Below, piece after piece: positions 1 through 7,155 of a stretch of DNA of 37,909 nucleotides (the first letter of the stretch is position 1; the number at the start of each line of letters is the position of its first letter). The stretch comes from an uncultured Methylophilaceae bacterium (GTDB lineage Bacteria; Pseudomonadota; Gammaproteobacteria; Burkholderiales; Methylophilaceae): NCBI GenBank assembly GCA_903953055.1, contig CAJBIA010000090.1:1-37909 (forward strand), given 5' to 3'. The notes beneath the pieces were generated by a model. It did no database searches. It was not told where the DNA came from and saw only the letters and a list, made by a program, of their open reading frames with translations. The translations under genes and the position numbers were made by a program.

Positions 1-238
1 CATAGCCACTGTGATACAAAGTCACCTCAGCCTCTCGTCGACCAAAACGCATGGCATAAATCATGTAGTCATCCGTTTCCTCTTCATTGAAGACTTCCCA
101 ATTCTTATCCCCAGTTAGTTCAGCCATCCAATTAGGCAAATCGACTTCAACCCGGCAGACAATCGGCTTCGTCCAAGCCGCGACCTGATCGTCATTCATC
201 TCCAACAGATTCTCTTCAATATTTGGGGCAGCGCACAT
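1..238 (-). CDS. Hypothetical protein, N-terminal part only
   Basis: A minus-strand reading frame starts at ATG 238 and stays open for 79 codons to the window edge, so the C-terminus is missing. An AGGA eight bases upstream of the ATG supports the start. The visible part is acidic, with many Glu and Asp, and has no signal peptide, membrane segment or cysteine motif, so it looks like a soluble cytoplasmic protein. It begins MCAAPNIEENLLEMNDDQ and later contains DDYMIYAMRFGRREAEV. I do not recognise the family. It is divergent from pilD and shares its 139-base upstream region. The start and frame are well supported; the function is unknown. Confidence 0.6.
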   Translation of the reverse strand, partial: MCAAPNIEENLLEMNDDQVAAWTKPIVCRVEVDLPNWMAELTGDKNWEVFNEEETDDYMIYAMRFGRREAEVTLYHSGY

Positions 239-300
239 AAAATTATTCCTATGCAACATTTATATACATTATATATTGGTGACTATTTTTTGCATTTCAA

Positions 301-329
301 GAGGGCAATTCATTTATAAAGTTGCCCTC
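301..329. repeat. Inverted repeat in a divergent intergenic region
   Basis: GAGGGCAA (301-308) and TTGCCCTC (322-329) form a perfect 8-bp inverted repeat around a 13-base AT-rich centre. It lies between the divergent starts of the unrecognised gene (238, minus) and pilD (378, plus). No T-run follows it on either strand, and no gene ends here, so a terminator is unlikely. An operator or a leader hairpin of pilD is possible. This is seen in sequence only; a role is inference. Confidence 0.4.
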
Positions 330-377
330 GATATATTTCAATGCGAATATGCTACTACTTAATAAAAGAATACCCCT

Positions 378-1247
378 ATGCCTGAAATAATTACACTCTT
401 TCAACAAAATTCTACATTATTTGTTACATGCTTCAGTTTGTTTGGCCTGATCATCGGTAGCTTTTTAAATGTTGTCATTTATAGACTACCCAAAATGATG
501 GAACAAGACTGGCGACAACAATGCCAAGAACTATGTAATCCAGATACAAAATCAAATACGGTCTCCGTAAAATATAATTTAATTACCCCAAGATCGGCAT
601 GCCCCAATTGCAACAAACTGATTTCTGGAATAGAAAATATTCCAGTACTGAGCTACCTTTTCCTTAAGGGAAAGTGTAAAGAATGCAACAGTCTTATAAG
701 CCCTCGATATCCGGCGGTAGAGCTTATCAGTGCCTTATTATTAGGGCTTATTGCTAGCAAATTTGGATTCAGCACCACGACACTGGCAGCATCCTTATTT
801 GCACTTTCCCTATTGACGCTCGCATGCATTGACCTAGACACCCATCTTTTGCCTGATGACATCACCCTGCCACTCCTTTGGATCGGCCTGATATTCAACC
901 TCGACCATGGATTTACTGACCTCCAAACAGCAGTGATAGGCGCCGCAGTCGGCTACTTAATTTTGTGGATCGTATTTTGGACTTTTAAGCTTTTGAGTGG
1001 CAAAGAAGGCATGGGGTATGGTGACTTCAAAATGTTAGCCGCCATTGGGGCTTGGTTTGGATGGACGATGATTCCTGCGGTCATCCTGCTTGCTTCATTG
1101 ATTGGATCAATTGTTGGAATAAGTATGATTGTTTTTGCTAAACAAGGTAAAAATATACCAATTCCATTTGGTCCTTACCTTGCGATAGGGGGGATTGCTT
1201 CATTATTCTGGGGCAAACAACTTTCACAGTTATATTTTGGCGGTTAA
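378..1247 (+). CDS. pilD: Type IV prepilin peptidase / N-methyltransferase PilD
   Basis: This inner-membrane aspartic protease cleaves the leader of type IV prepilins and type II secretion pseudopilins, then methylates the new N-terminus. At 289 residues it has the usual length. Visible features are an N-terminal membrane segment, a cytoplasmic loop with two CxxC pairs (Cys75/78 and Cys100/103) that bind zinc in this family, the IDLDTHLLPD motif (Asp152/154) and GYGDFK (Asp216), which together supply the catalytic aspartates, and several further membrane segments. It heads a run with coaE (3-base gap), zapD and yacG, a common arrangement in beta- and gammaproteobacteria. There the gene often follows pilB and pilC, but here an unrelated divergent gene lies upstream. 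The ribosome site is weak. Confidence 0.95.
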   Translation: MPEIITLFQQNSTLFVTCFSLFGLIIGSFLNVVIYRLPKMMEQDWRQQCQELCNPDTKSNTVSVKYNLITPRSACPNCNKLISGIENIPVLSYLFLKGKCKECNSLISPRYPAVELISALLLGLIASKFGFSTTTLAASLFALSLLTLACIDLDTHLLPDDITLPLLWIGLIFNLDHGFTDLQTAVIGAAVGYLILWIVFWTFKLLSGKEGMGYGDFKMLAAIGAWFGWTMIPAVILLASLIGSIVGISMIVFAKQGKNIPIPFGPYLAIGGIASLFWGKQLSQLYFGG

Positions 1248-1250
1248 GCC

Positions 1251-1868
1251 ATGTACATTATTGGCCTGACAGGTGGAATAGGTAGTGGAAAAAGCGAGGC
1301 AGCCAAGCTTTTTAGCAAACTTGGCGTCCCTATCGTGGATGTCGACAAAATTAGTCACGACTTAACTTTTGAAGGCCAGCCAATATTAAAAGAAATCGCC
1401 AAGGCTTTTGGTCATGAAGTTTTAATCAATGATCGCACCTTAAATAGAGATCAATTGCGGTCGATCATCTTTGCGGACGAATCTGCAAGAAAGAAATTAG
1501 AAGCCATTCTTCACCCTGCAATTTACAATAAGGCCATCGAAGAACTTCAAAAAAATACCTCTGCAATCTATCAAATATTAGTCATCCCCCTCCTGTTTGA
1601 AAGTGATCGCTACTTAAAAATTATCAACCGAAGTTTAGTCATTGATAGCGATCCGGAAATGCAAATTTCTAGAGCGAGCAGTCGAGATCATCATTCAAGA
1701 GAAGACATCCAAAAAATTATCAACGCCCAAATGCCCAGGGAGCAACGCAACCTGCTGGCTGATGACATCATTTTAAATGATGGCTCCATTGAGGCTCTTG
1801 ATCAAAAGATTGCTCAACTGCATGAAAAATATGTGAATACTTGCGTATTTAAGAAATCAATCTCATAA
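1251..1868 (+). CDS. coaE: Dephospho-CoA kinase
   Basis: This enzyme performs the last step of coenzyme A synthesis, phosphorylating the 3' hydroxyl of dephospho-CoA with ATP in the cytoplasm. The protein has 205 residues, normal for the family. The P-loop GLTGGIGSGKS occupies residues 5-15, followed by the expected VDVDKISHDL segment, HPAIYNKA and the LLFES segment typical of CoaE. It starts three bases after the pilD stop, so the two are very probably co-transcribed. The C-terminal ten residues or so (CVFKKSIS) are a short unconserved tail. Confidence 0.96.
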   Translation: MYIIGLTGGIGSGKSEAAKLFSKLGVPIVDVDKISHDLTFEGQPILKEIAKAFGHEVLINDRTLNRDQLRSIIFADESARKKLEAILHPAIYNKAIEELQKNTSAIYQILVIPLLFESDRYLKIINRSLVIDSDPEMQISRASSRDHHSREDIQKIINAQMPREQRNLLADDIILNDGSIEALDQKIAQLHEKYVNTCVFKKSIS

Positions 1869-1906
1869 TCTGTGGGAATTAAATGAATAGTTAGGCGAAA
1901 ACCAAA

Positions 1907-2665
1907 GTGGCCGTATACGAATTCCCTTTCAATGAAAGAATCAGGACGCTACTTAGGCTGGAAGATCTATTCTCTAAAGTATTACTGAACATCAATTCCG
2001 AAGAATCTAATCACCACCACAACGCAATTGTCTCGTTTTTCCAAATTCTGGATATTATTGACCGCACGGATTTAAAAACTGATTTATTACAAGAGTTAGA
2101 TCGTCAAAAGATCGTAATGACAGGCCTGGTTGGCAATCCTAATATTGCAAGCGAAGTCCTTCAACCCATTATAGACAAGATCATTGGCACTTCTGCAAAA
2201 CTAAGAGCGATCAGCACAAAAATCGGTCAGCCCATTCGTGAAAATGAATGGTTAATGTCAATTAAACAACGCGCGATCATTCCTGGCGGTTTATGTGAGT
2301 TTGATTTACCAGCGTTCCATTATTGGCTTCTCGGCTCTGCTCAAGATAGAAGAGAAGATCTTGAAAAATGGCTGGCGCATTTAACCCCGATTTATGATGC
2401 GCTTGGTATCATCCTCAACATTGTCAGGGGCAGTAGCCAGTCCGTTTCAAACATTGCATTAAGCGGAGCTTTCCAACAAATGATTGGTGGCGCAAAGCCA
2501 GCTCAAATGCTTCAGGTTAAGCTTAATGATGAGTTAACTTGCTACCCGGAAATTAGCGCCAATAAATATGCCATTAACATACGATTCATTTCTATGAATC
2601 GTAATGAAAAGCCCCTCCCCTGCAATGATGATGTCCCGTTCATGCTGACACTTTGCAACCTTTAG
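1907..2665 (+). CDS. zapD: Cell division protein ZapD
   Basis: ZapD (YacF) is a cytoplasmic FtsZ-binding protein that cross-links FtsZ filaments and stabilises the Z-ring. The 252-residue protein begins MAVYEFPFNERIRTLLRLE, the very conserved family N-terminus, which fixes the start at the GTG codon 1907; an AGGCG lies about ten bases upstream. Other family features are the GG-LCEFDLP segment and the terminal PFMLTLC. It sits between coaE (38-base gap) and yacG (22-base gap), the standard neighbourhood. Its partner FtsZ is encoded in the same window at 28401-29585. Confidence 0.95.
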   Translation: MAVYEFPFNERIRTLLRLEDLFSKVLLNINSEESNHHHNAIVSFFQILDIIDRTDLKTDLLQELDRQKIVMTGLVGNPNIASEVLQPIIDKIIGTSAKLRAISTKIGQPIRENEWLMSIKQRAIIPGGLCEFDLPAFHYWLLGSAQDRREDLEKWLAHLTPIYDALGIILNIVRGSSQSVSNIALSGAFQQMIGGAKPAQMLQVKLNDELTCYPEISANKYAINIRFISMNRNEKPLPCNDDVPFMLTLCNL

Positions 2666-2687
2666 TTTTATTATTTTTTGAGATTTC

Positions 2688-2894
2688 ATGCCGTCCGACA
2701 GTACCCAAAAGAAAGTCCGTTTAGTTGCTTGCCCTGAATGTGGCGAACCCTCAGAATTTAGCCCGAATAACCCATTTCGCCCGTTCTGCTCAGAAAGATG
2801 CAAAATGGTCGATCTTGGAATCTGGGCAAATGAAGGTTATCGCATAGAAACCCCGATTAATTCCGATGATTTAGATAGCGAAGCCCTGAACTAG
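2688..2894 (+). CDS. yacG: DNA gyrase inhibitor / zinc-binding protein YacG
   Basis: This 68-residue protein has the YacG zinc site: Cys15, Cys18, Cys34 and Cys38 in CPECGEP...PFCSERCKMVDLG. In Escherichia coli YacG binds GyrB and inhibits gyrase; that activity here is by homology only. The WANEGYRI segment and acidic C-terminal tail are also typical. The gene follows zapD in the usual order, and the next gene begins one base after its stop. Confidence 0.93.
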   Translation: MPSDSTQKKVRLVACPECGEPSEFSPNNPFRPFCSERCKMVDLGIWANEGYRIETPINSDDLDSEALN

Positions 2895-2895
2895 C

Positions 2896-3342
2896 ATGTC
2901 AAGTAAATTGCTTGGCCTGCTCATCATGCTTTGCGCCACCCTCCTGGTCAGTTGTCATCAAGAAACTCCCGCCATTTCAATTACAGATCAATGGGTTCGT
3001 GCAAGTGCCGAGGGTCAAGAGGTAGGTGCTGCCTATATGACCATTACCAGCAAATCAGAAACTAGCCTAGTTAAGATTGATAGCTCAATCGCTGAAATCG
3101 TCGAAATTCACCAAATGTCGATTGAAAATGGCGTCATGAAAATGCGAATGGCCCAAGAATTAGACTTAAAAGCTAATACACCCAGTCACCTTGCCCCAGG
3201 TGGATATCATTTAATGTTATTTGATTTAAAAAAGCCGCTCAAGGCAGGTGATGAAGTTCAGTTCAGTCTGCACTTCAAAGACAAGCTGAATAAAGAAACC
3301 GTCGTCACGGTCAATAGTCCAGTAAAAACTGAACAACCCTAA
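2896..3342 (+). CDS. Periplasmic copper chaperone, PCu(A)C family lipoprotein
   Basis: The 148-residue protein begins with a hydrophobic signal ending in the lipobox LVSC (Cys20), so it is probably a lipoprotein facing the periplasm. The PCu(A)C copper site is complete and canonical: His72, ten residues, Met83, 21 residues, then His105-x-Met107. Members of this family bind Cu(I) and help deliver copper to cytochrome oxidase. It starts one base after yacG and ends eight bases from the stop of the convergent YtkA-like gene. That neighbour is also an envelope protein of a type often found near copper and oxidase assembly genes. The family call is strong; a specific oxidase client cannot be named from this window. 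Confidence 0.93.
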   Translation: MSSKLLGLLIMLCATLLVSCHQETPAISITDQWVRASAEGQEVGAAYMTITSKSETSLVKIDSSIAEIVEIHQMSIENGVMKMRMAQELDLKANTPSHLAPGGYHLMLFDLKKPLKAGDEVQFSLHFKDKLNKETVVTVNSPVKTEQP

Positions 3343-3350
3343 CTTGATTG

Positions 3351-3794
3351 TCAGTCAGCACCACTAGGATTTGCCGAAAATGGGATCTGAAAATGCTGCA
3401 CAATATCTGCAGATTCAATTTCAATCATCATATTCCAATGACTTCTTCCTTGACTACAAACCGGTAAAGTCACCACAGCTTGCCATTCACCTCTTTGATT
3501 AGATGGAATGAGAAGATAGCGATTCAGCCCCATTTCCATATTTTTCATCACAAAATCAATGTGAATATTTTTAATATTCTCAGCATCGCTCAAGTGTAAA
3601 TTTAAATGCAAAGGCTGCATCACTTTTGGTGATTCTTCAAAATGAACATCTAGAAAGTCATTTCCGCAACCTCGCGTGATATCAGCGCAAGGTAAAATCT
3701 TCAAAACCTCAGTTTCTTGCTTCGCCCAATAAAACTTGCCTATAAAAGGCAACGTGATCAACAAGGCAAAAATAATCAGGTATCGTTTGTACAT
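3351..3794 (-). CDS. YtkA/FixH-like membrane-anchored periplasmic protein
   Basis: The 147-residue protein has one N-terminal membrane segment (about residues 5-22) and a periplasmic domain. It shows Cys36 and Cys43, a methionine-rich MKNMEMGLNRYLL segment and a TLPVCSQGRSHW segment. These resemble the immunoglobulin-like YtkA/FixH domain, in which similar MxxMxMG and GRxxW stretches occur. The exact biochemical role of the family is poorly defined, and I do not assign one. Its ATG directly abuts the stop of the upstream Nudix/ThiE gene, so it is the last gene of the argJ operon. It faces the PCu(A)C gene tail to tail. Confidence 0.65.
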   Translation of the reverse strand: MYKRYLIIFALLITLPFIGKFYWAKQETEVLKILPCADITRGCGNDFLDVHFEESPKVMQPLHLNLHLSDAENIKNIHIDFVMKNMEMGLNRYLLIPSNQRGEWQAVVTLPVCSQGRSHWNMMIEIESADIVQHFQIPFSANPSGAD

Positions 3795-4736
3795 TTATTC
3801 CCAAATAGCTCGTTGCATGGCAATCCCGTGCGCGCCGTTCTGCCATGCAGTTCTCAAATCTTTCTGTTGCATTCCGCCCAACGCATAGACTGGCAAAGGA
3901 CAACCCTGTTTAATTTTTGCAAATGATTCCCAGCCCAACCCTTGCGCTTCTGGGTGACTAAGGGTTGGCAATACAGGGGACAACATCACAAAATCTAAAT
4001 CTAACTGGATCGCATACCCAATTTCATGCGCATTGTGGCATGAAGCGGCAACCATCATCCCCTTAGGCTTGTGGCCAAGACTCATCAGCGCTTCACTAGT
4101 CAAATGAAGACCATCAGCCCCAGCACTCATCACCATCTCTACATCAGCATTGATTAACACCTTAGCACCATACCCATGCGCGAGCTTAATCACTGCTTTT
4201 GAAAACGCTAACAATGCTGCTGGCTCGAGGTGTTTCTCGCGCACCTGAATTAACTTTAACCCCACCTCTAATTGAAGTTGTAGCGCCTTAAAAAAAGCCT
4301 CTTCACCCATTTCCTGCAAATTGGTAATCGCGTAAATTGCTGGCAAACTTAAAGCCTTTAGAATGGGAGTATTAGCTGGCAACATAGGTTCAACCGTCAA
4401 ATTAAATGGGGCTTGCCAACTTAATTGCTGACCTTCTTTACCTAATGGCTCACCTTGCCAGACTTTAACAATAAAGAAATTTAATTTGACTGTTTTTTCA
4501 GGGTAATCAAACGTGCGAACGACCCAAGGGTAAGCTTCTGTGACGTGAATACCAATCTCTTCATAAAGCTCACGCTGCAATGCATCGAAGGGGGTTTCAC
4601 CTTCTTCAATTTTTCCGCCAGGAAACTCCCACCAACCGGCCCAAGCTTTTCCTTTAGGACGATTTCCCAGCAACACCAATCCACTTTGATCGATCAATAC
4701 TGCTACAGCAGCATGCACTATATTTCTGCCGTTCAA
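3795..4736 (-). CDS. Nudix hydrolase fused to a ThiE/TenI-like domain
   Basis: This 313-residue protein has two domains. Residues 1-130 are a MutT-type Nudix hydrolase with a complete Nudix box at 41-63 (G-x5-E-x7-REL-x-EE-x-GI). Residues 132-313 resemble thiamine-phosphate synthase (LIQVREKHL, LINADVEM, GADGLHLTSE, PVYALGGM). Such fusions are well known in betaproteobacteria and are usually annotated as 8-oxo-dGTP hydrolase with a ThiE-like domain. Whether the second domain makes thiamine phosphate is uncertain. The start is a TTG at 4736 that overlaps the TGA of the DUF815 gene as TTGA, implying translational coupling. The downstream gene abuts the stop. Confidence 0.9.
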   Translation of the reverse strand: MNGRNIVHAAVAVLIDQSGLVLLGNRPKGKAWAGWWEFPGGKIEEGETPFDALQRELYEEIGIHVTEAYPWVVRTFDYPEKTVKLNFFIVKVWQGEPLGKEGQQLSWQAPFNLTVEPMLPANTPILKALSLPAIYAITNLQEMGEEAFFKALQLQLEVGLKLIQVREKHLEPAALLAFSKAVIKLAHGYGAKVLINADVEMVMSAGADGLHLTSEALMSLGHKPKGMMVAASCHNAHEIGYAIQLDLDFVMLSPVLPTLSHPEAQGLGWESFAKIKQGCPLPVYALGGMQQKDLRTAWQNGAHGIAMQRAIWE

Positions 4737-5611
4737 GATGATTTCTTTTGATCGTCTAACGCCTTTTGGCCAGCATAGTCACGCGCAAATTGATATGCCA
4801 CACGACCACTGCGTGCGCCACGAGTCAGCGAGAAAAGTAGAGCTGATTGTCTGACCTGATCATTCATTTCGAGGATGCCATAATGCTTAAGCCAATATGC
4901 TGCGACATTGAGATACTCGTCTTGATCAAAGGCATAAAAAGATAGCCACAATCCAAAACGCTCTGAAAGCGAGATTTTTTCTTCTGAGGTTTCACCAGGC
5001 CGAATCTCTTCACCAACATATTGGGTTTCTAAGTTTTCAGCCATAAATTCAGGCATCAGGTGACGTCGATTTGAAGTGGCATAAACAATCACATTATCTG
5101 AGGTGGTAGAAATCGAGCCATCTAAGACCACCTTAAGTGCCTTGTAGCCAGGTTCCGCAGCCTCAAAAGAAAGGTCATCACAAAACACGATAAACCGCTC
5201 CTGCCTAGACCTCAGTAAATTGACAATCTCTGGTAGCGCAACCAAATCTTGTTTCTCAACTTCAATAATACGTAAGCCGTCTTTCGAAAACTCACTCAAC
5301 AACGCTTTAACTAAGGTGGATTTTCCTGTGCCTCGAGCACCCGTTAGCAATATGTTATTAGCAGGAAATCCATTCACAAATTGTGCTGTGTTCTTTACCA
5401 CCGCAGACTTTTGCGCATCAACATTACAAATAGATTCGAGCTTAATTTGATGAGGATGCGTAACGGCTTCTAAATAACCACGGCCATTTCTTACTTGCCA
5501 TCGCCATGCTAGTGCATTCCAATTTACTTCCTGTTCACTCTTTGGCAAATAAGCGGCAAGCCTTTCTAAAAGAGACTCAGCACGGGTAATGAGGCTTTCA
5601 ATATTGGCCAT
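4733..5611 (-). CDS. DUF815 family ATPase
   Basis: This 292-residue protein has a P-loop GARGTGKS (residues 91-98), a Walker B-like stretch IVFCDDLSFE (Asp145/146) and the YATSNRRHLMPEFMAEN segment, which together match the AAA-like DUF815 family. A C-terminal alpha-helical part ends RSGRVAYQFARDYAG. The cellular role of the family is not established. In betaproteobacteria it commonly lies between argJ and a Nudix gene, as here. The ATG follows the argJ stop by one base, and its own stop overlaps the next gene, so it is certainly part of the same transcript. Confidence 0.9.
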   Translation of the reverse strand: MANIESLITRAESLLERLAAYLPKSEQEVNWNALAWRWQVRNGRGYLEAVTHPHQIKLESICNVDAQKSAVVKNTAQFVNGFPANNILLTGARGTGKSTLVKALLSEFSKDGLRIIEVEKQDLVALPEIVNLLRSRQERFIVFCDDLSFEAAEPGYKALKVVLDGSISTTSDNVIVYATSNRRHLMPEFMAENLETQYVGEEIRPGETSEEKISLSERFGLWLSFYAFDQDEYLNVAAYWLKHYGILEMNDQVRQSALLFSLTRGARSGRVAYQFARDYAGQKALDDQKKSS

Positions 5612-5612
5612 T

Positions 5613-6842
5613 TTAAGAGCGATAATCTGCGTTAATTTTTACATAATCATATGAAAAATCACATGTCCATACTGTAGCACTAGCCTCGCCACGATTAAGC
5701 ACTACACGCACCAAAATTTCAGCCTCCTTCATCACTGCGGCACCTTGTTCTTCTCGATAGGCCTCAGCCCGTCCTCCATGCTCCGCAACAAGCACATCCC
5801 CCAAATAAAGCTGCATGGCATTTACATTTAACTGATCAACACCCGCATACCCAATCGCTGCCAAAATACGACCTAAATTAGGATCCGAAGCAAAAAAAGC
5901 TGTTTTAATGAGTGGGGAGTGTGAAATAGCGTAAGCCACTTTGCGGCACTCTTCTATATCCCGACCGGCTTCCACTTGAACCGTCATGAATTTTGTTGCG
6001 CCCTCACCATCACGAACAATCGCTTGGGCTAATAAGGTCGCAACTTCAGTGATTGCATCACGCAACAACAAATAGTCTGAACTATCAGCTTGAACTTCAG
6101 TGATTCCTGATTGGCCAGTTGCCATCAAAATCAAAGAATCGTTTGTAGAAGTGTCGCCATCAACAGTTATACAGTTGAATGAACGATTGACTGCATAATC
6201 AATCAGTTTTTCAAGCGCCAATTGGCTGATTGCAGCGTCCGTTGCGATATAACCCAACATGGTCGCCATGTTGGGGTGAATCATCCCAGAGCCCTTAGAA
6301 ATACCAGTGACAGTGACCGTCTTGCCTGCCAAAGAGATCTGTTTAGAATAGCCCTTGGCGACAATGTCGGTGGTCATAATTGCTTCAGCCGCATTTAACC
6401 AGTTGTCTTCCTTTAAATTGCTAATGCATGCTGGTAATCCAGCAATGACACGATCAACTGGCAACGGCTCTAAAATGACCCCGGTAGAAAAAGGTAAAAT
6501 TTGTGCTGCGGATTTCGCCCCGATCAAGTCAGCTAAAGCAGCACAGGTTTCTTTGGCATGAGCCAATCCAAATTCACCAGTCCCTGCATTTGCATTTCCA
6601 GTATTCACTACTAAGGCACGGATTTCGTTACCACTGGCAAGATGTTCTTTACATAAAGTGACCGGCGCTGCGCAAAATTGGTTTTTGGTGAATACGCCAG
6701 CCACACGCGTACCTTCAATTAATTTAATCACTAAAACGTCTTTGCGGTTTTGCTTGCGAATATTCGCCTCTGCAAATCCAAGTTGAACACCCTTAACAGG
6801 CAATAGACTTTGTGATTTTGGAGCGGATAAATTAACGGGCAT
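5613..6842 (-). CDS. argJ: Glutamate N-acetyltransferase / ArgJ
   Basis: ArgJ transfers the acetyl group from N-acetylornithine to glutamate, recycling acetyl in arginine synthesis; some members also use acetyl-CoA. The 409-residue precursor has the self-cleavage site [12 protein letters not shown], where Thr194 becomes the N-terminal nucleophile of the beta chain. The [12 protein letters not shown] and DGDTSTNDS motifs are also present. Because argA is present at 19030-20664, this enzyme may serve mainly as the recycling step; sequence alone does not settle mono- versus bifunctionality. It is the first gene of a tight four-gene operon. No strong promoter is evident in the 85 bases between its start and the secA-operon terminator. 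Confidence 0.96.
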   Translation of the reverse strand: MPVNLSAPKSQSLLPVKGVQLGFAEANIRKQNRKDVLVIKLIEGTRVAGVFTKNQFCAAPVTLCKEHLASGNEIRALVVNTGNANAGTGEFGLAHAKETCAALADLIGAKSAAQILPFSTGVILEPLPVDRVIAGLPACISNLKEDNWLNAAEAIMTTDIVAKGYSKQISLAGKTVTVTGISKGSGMIHPNMATMLGYIATDAAISQLALEKLIDYAVNRSFNCITVDGDTSTNDSLILMATGQSGITEVQADSSDYLLLRDAITEVATLLAQAIVRDGEGATKFMTVQVEAGRDIEECRKVAYAISHSPLIKTAFFASDPNLGRILAAIGYAGVDQLNVNAMQLYLGDVLVAEHGGRAEAYREEQGAAVMKEAEILVRVVLNRGEASATVWTCDFSYDYVKINADYRS

Positions 6843-6927
6843 GGTTTAACTCTGCGTCATGAATGAATAATAAGATTTTAACTGATTCGTAAAACTTGTA
6901 TGAAGCAAAACAAACCTCCAAAAACAA

Positions 6928-6951
6928 AAAAGCGGCTTTTAAGCCGCTTTT
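6928..6951 (-). terminator. Intrinsic terminator of the secA-DUF1289 transcript
   Basis: AAAAGCGGCTT (6928-6938) and AAGCCGCTTTT (6941-6951) pair perfectly. On the minus strand the hairpin is followed by a T-rich tract (TTTTTTGTTTTT). It begins four bases beyond the stop of the DUF1289 gene and lies upstream of argJ, so it separates the two minus-strand units. Confidence 0.88.
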
Positions 6952-6954
6952 AAT

Positions 6955-7143
6955 TTAGAACGTCGTGTTGTCCAATAGGCGCTGGTCTAAAGTGCCCATT
7001 ACTTTTTCTCGCTCTTCGTCTGTCATATTCCACCATTCACGAATCTCATCAACTGTTCGATAACAGCCCATACAAAATCCTGTGGTGTCATTCATGGCAC
7101 ACACCCCAATACAAGGGGAAACGATGTCTTCAATATTACTCAT
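6955..7143 (-). CDS. DUF1289 family small cysteine-rich protein
   Basis: The 62-residue protein contains SPCIGVCAMNDTTGFCMGCYRT, with four cysteines spaced as in DUF1289 proteins, followed by the conserved EIREWWNMTDEER helix. A metal site is likely by homology, but its function is not known. The start lies 12 bases after the secA stop, and a strong terminator follows, so it is the last gene of the secA transcript. Confidence 0.88.
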   Translation of the reverse strand: MSNIEDIVSPCIGVCAMNDTTGFCMGCYRTVDEIREWWNMTDEEREKVMGTLDQRLLDNTTF

Positions 7144-7155
7144 ATGCGCCCCTTG

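Noticed and set aside
6895-6912. AAGCAAAA upstream of argJ as a second copy of the argA operator arm
   Set aside because: Only about eight bases match, with no paired arm at the argA spacing; too weak in AT-rich DNA.
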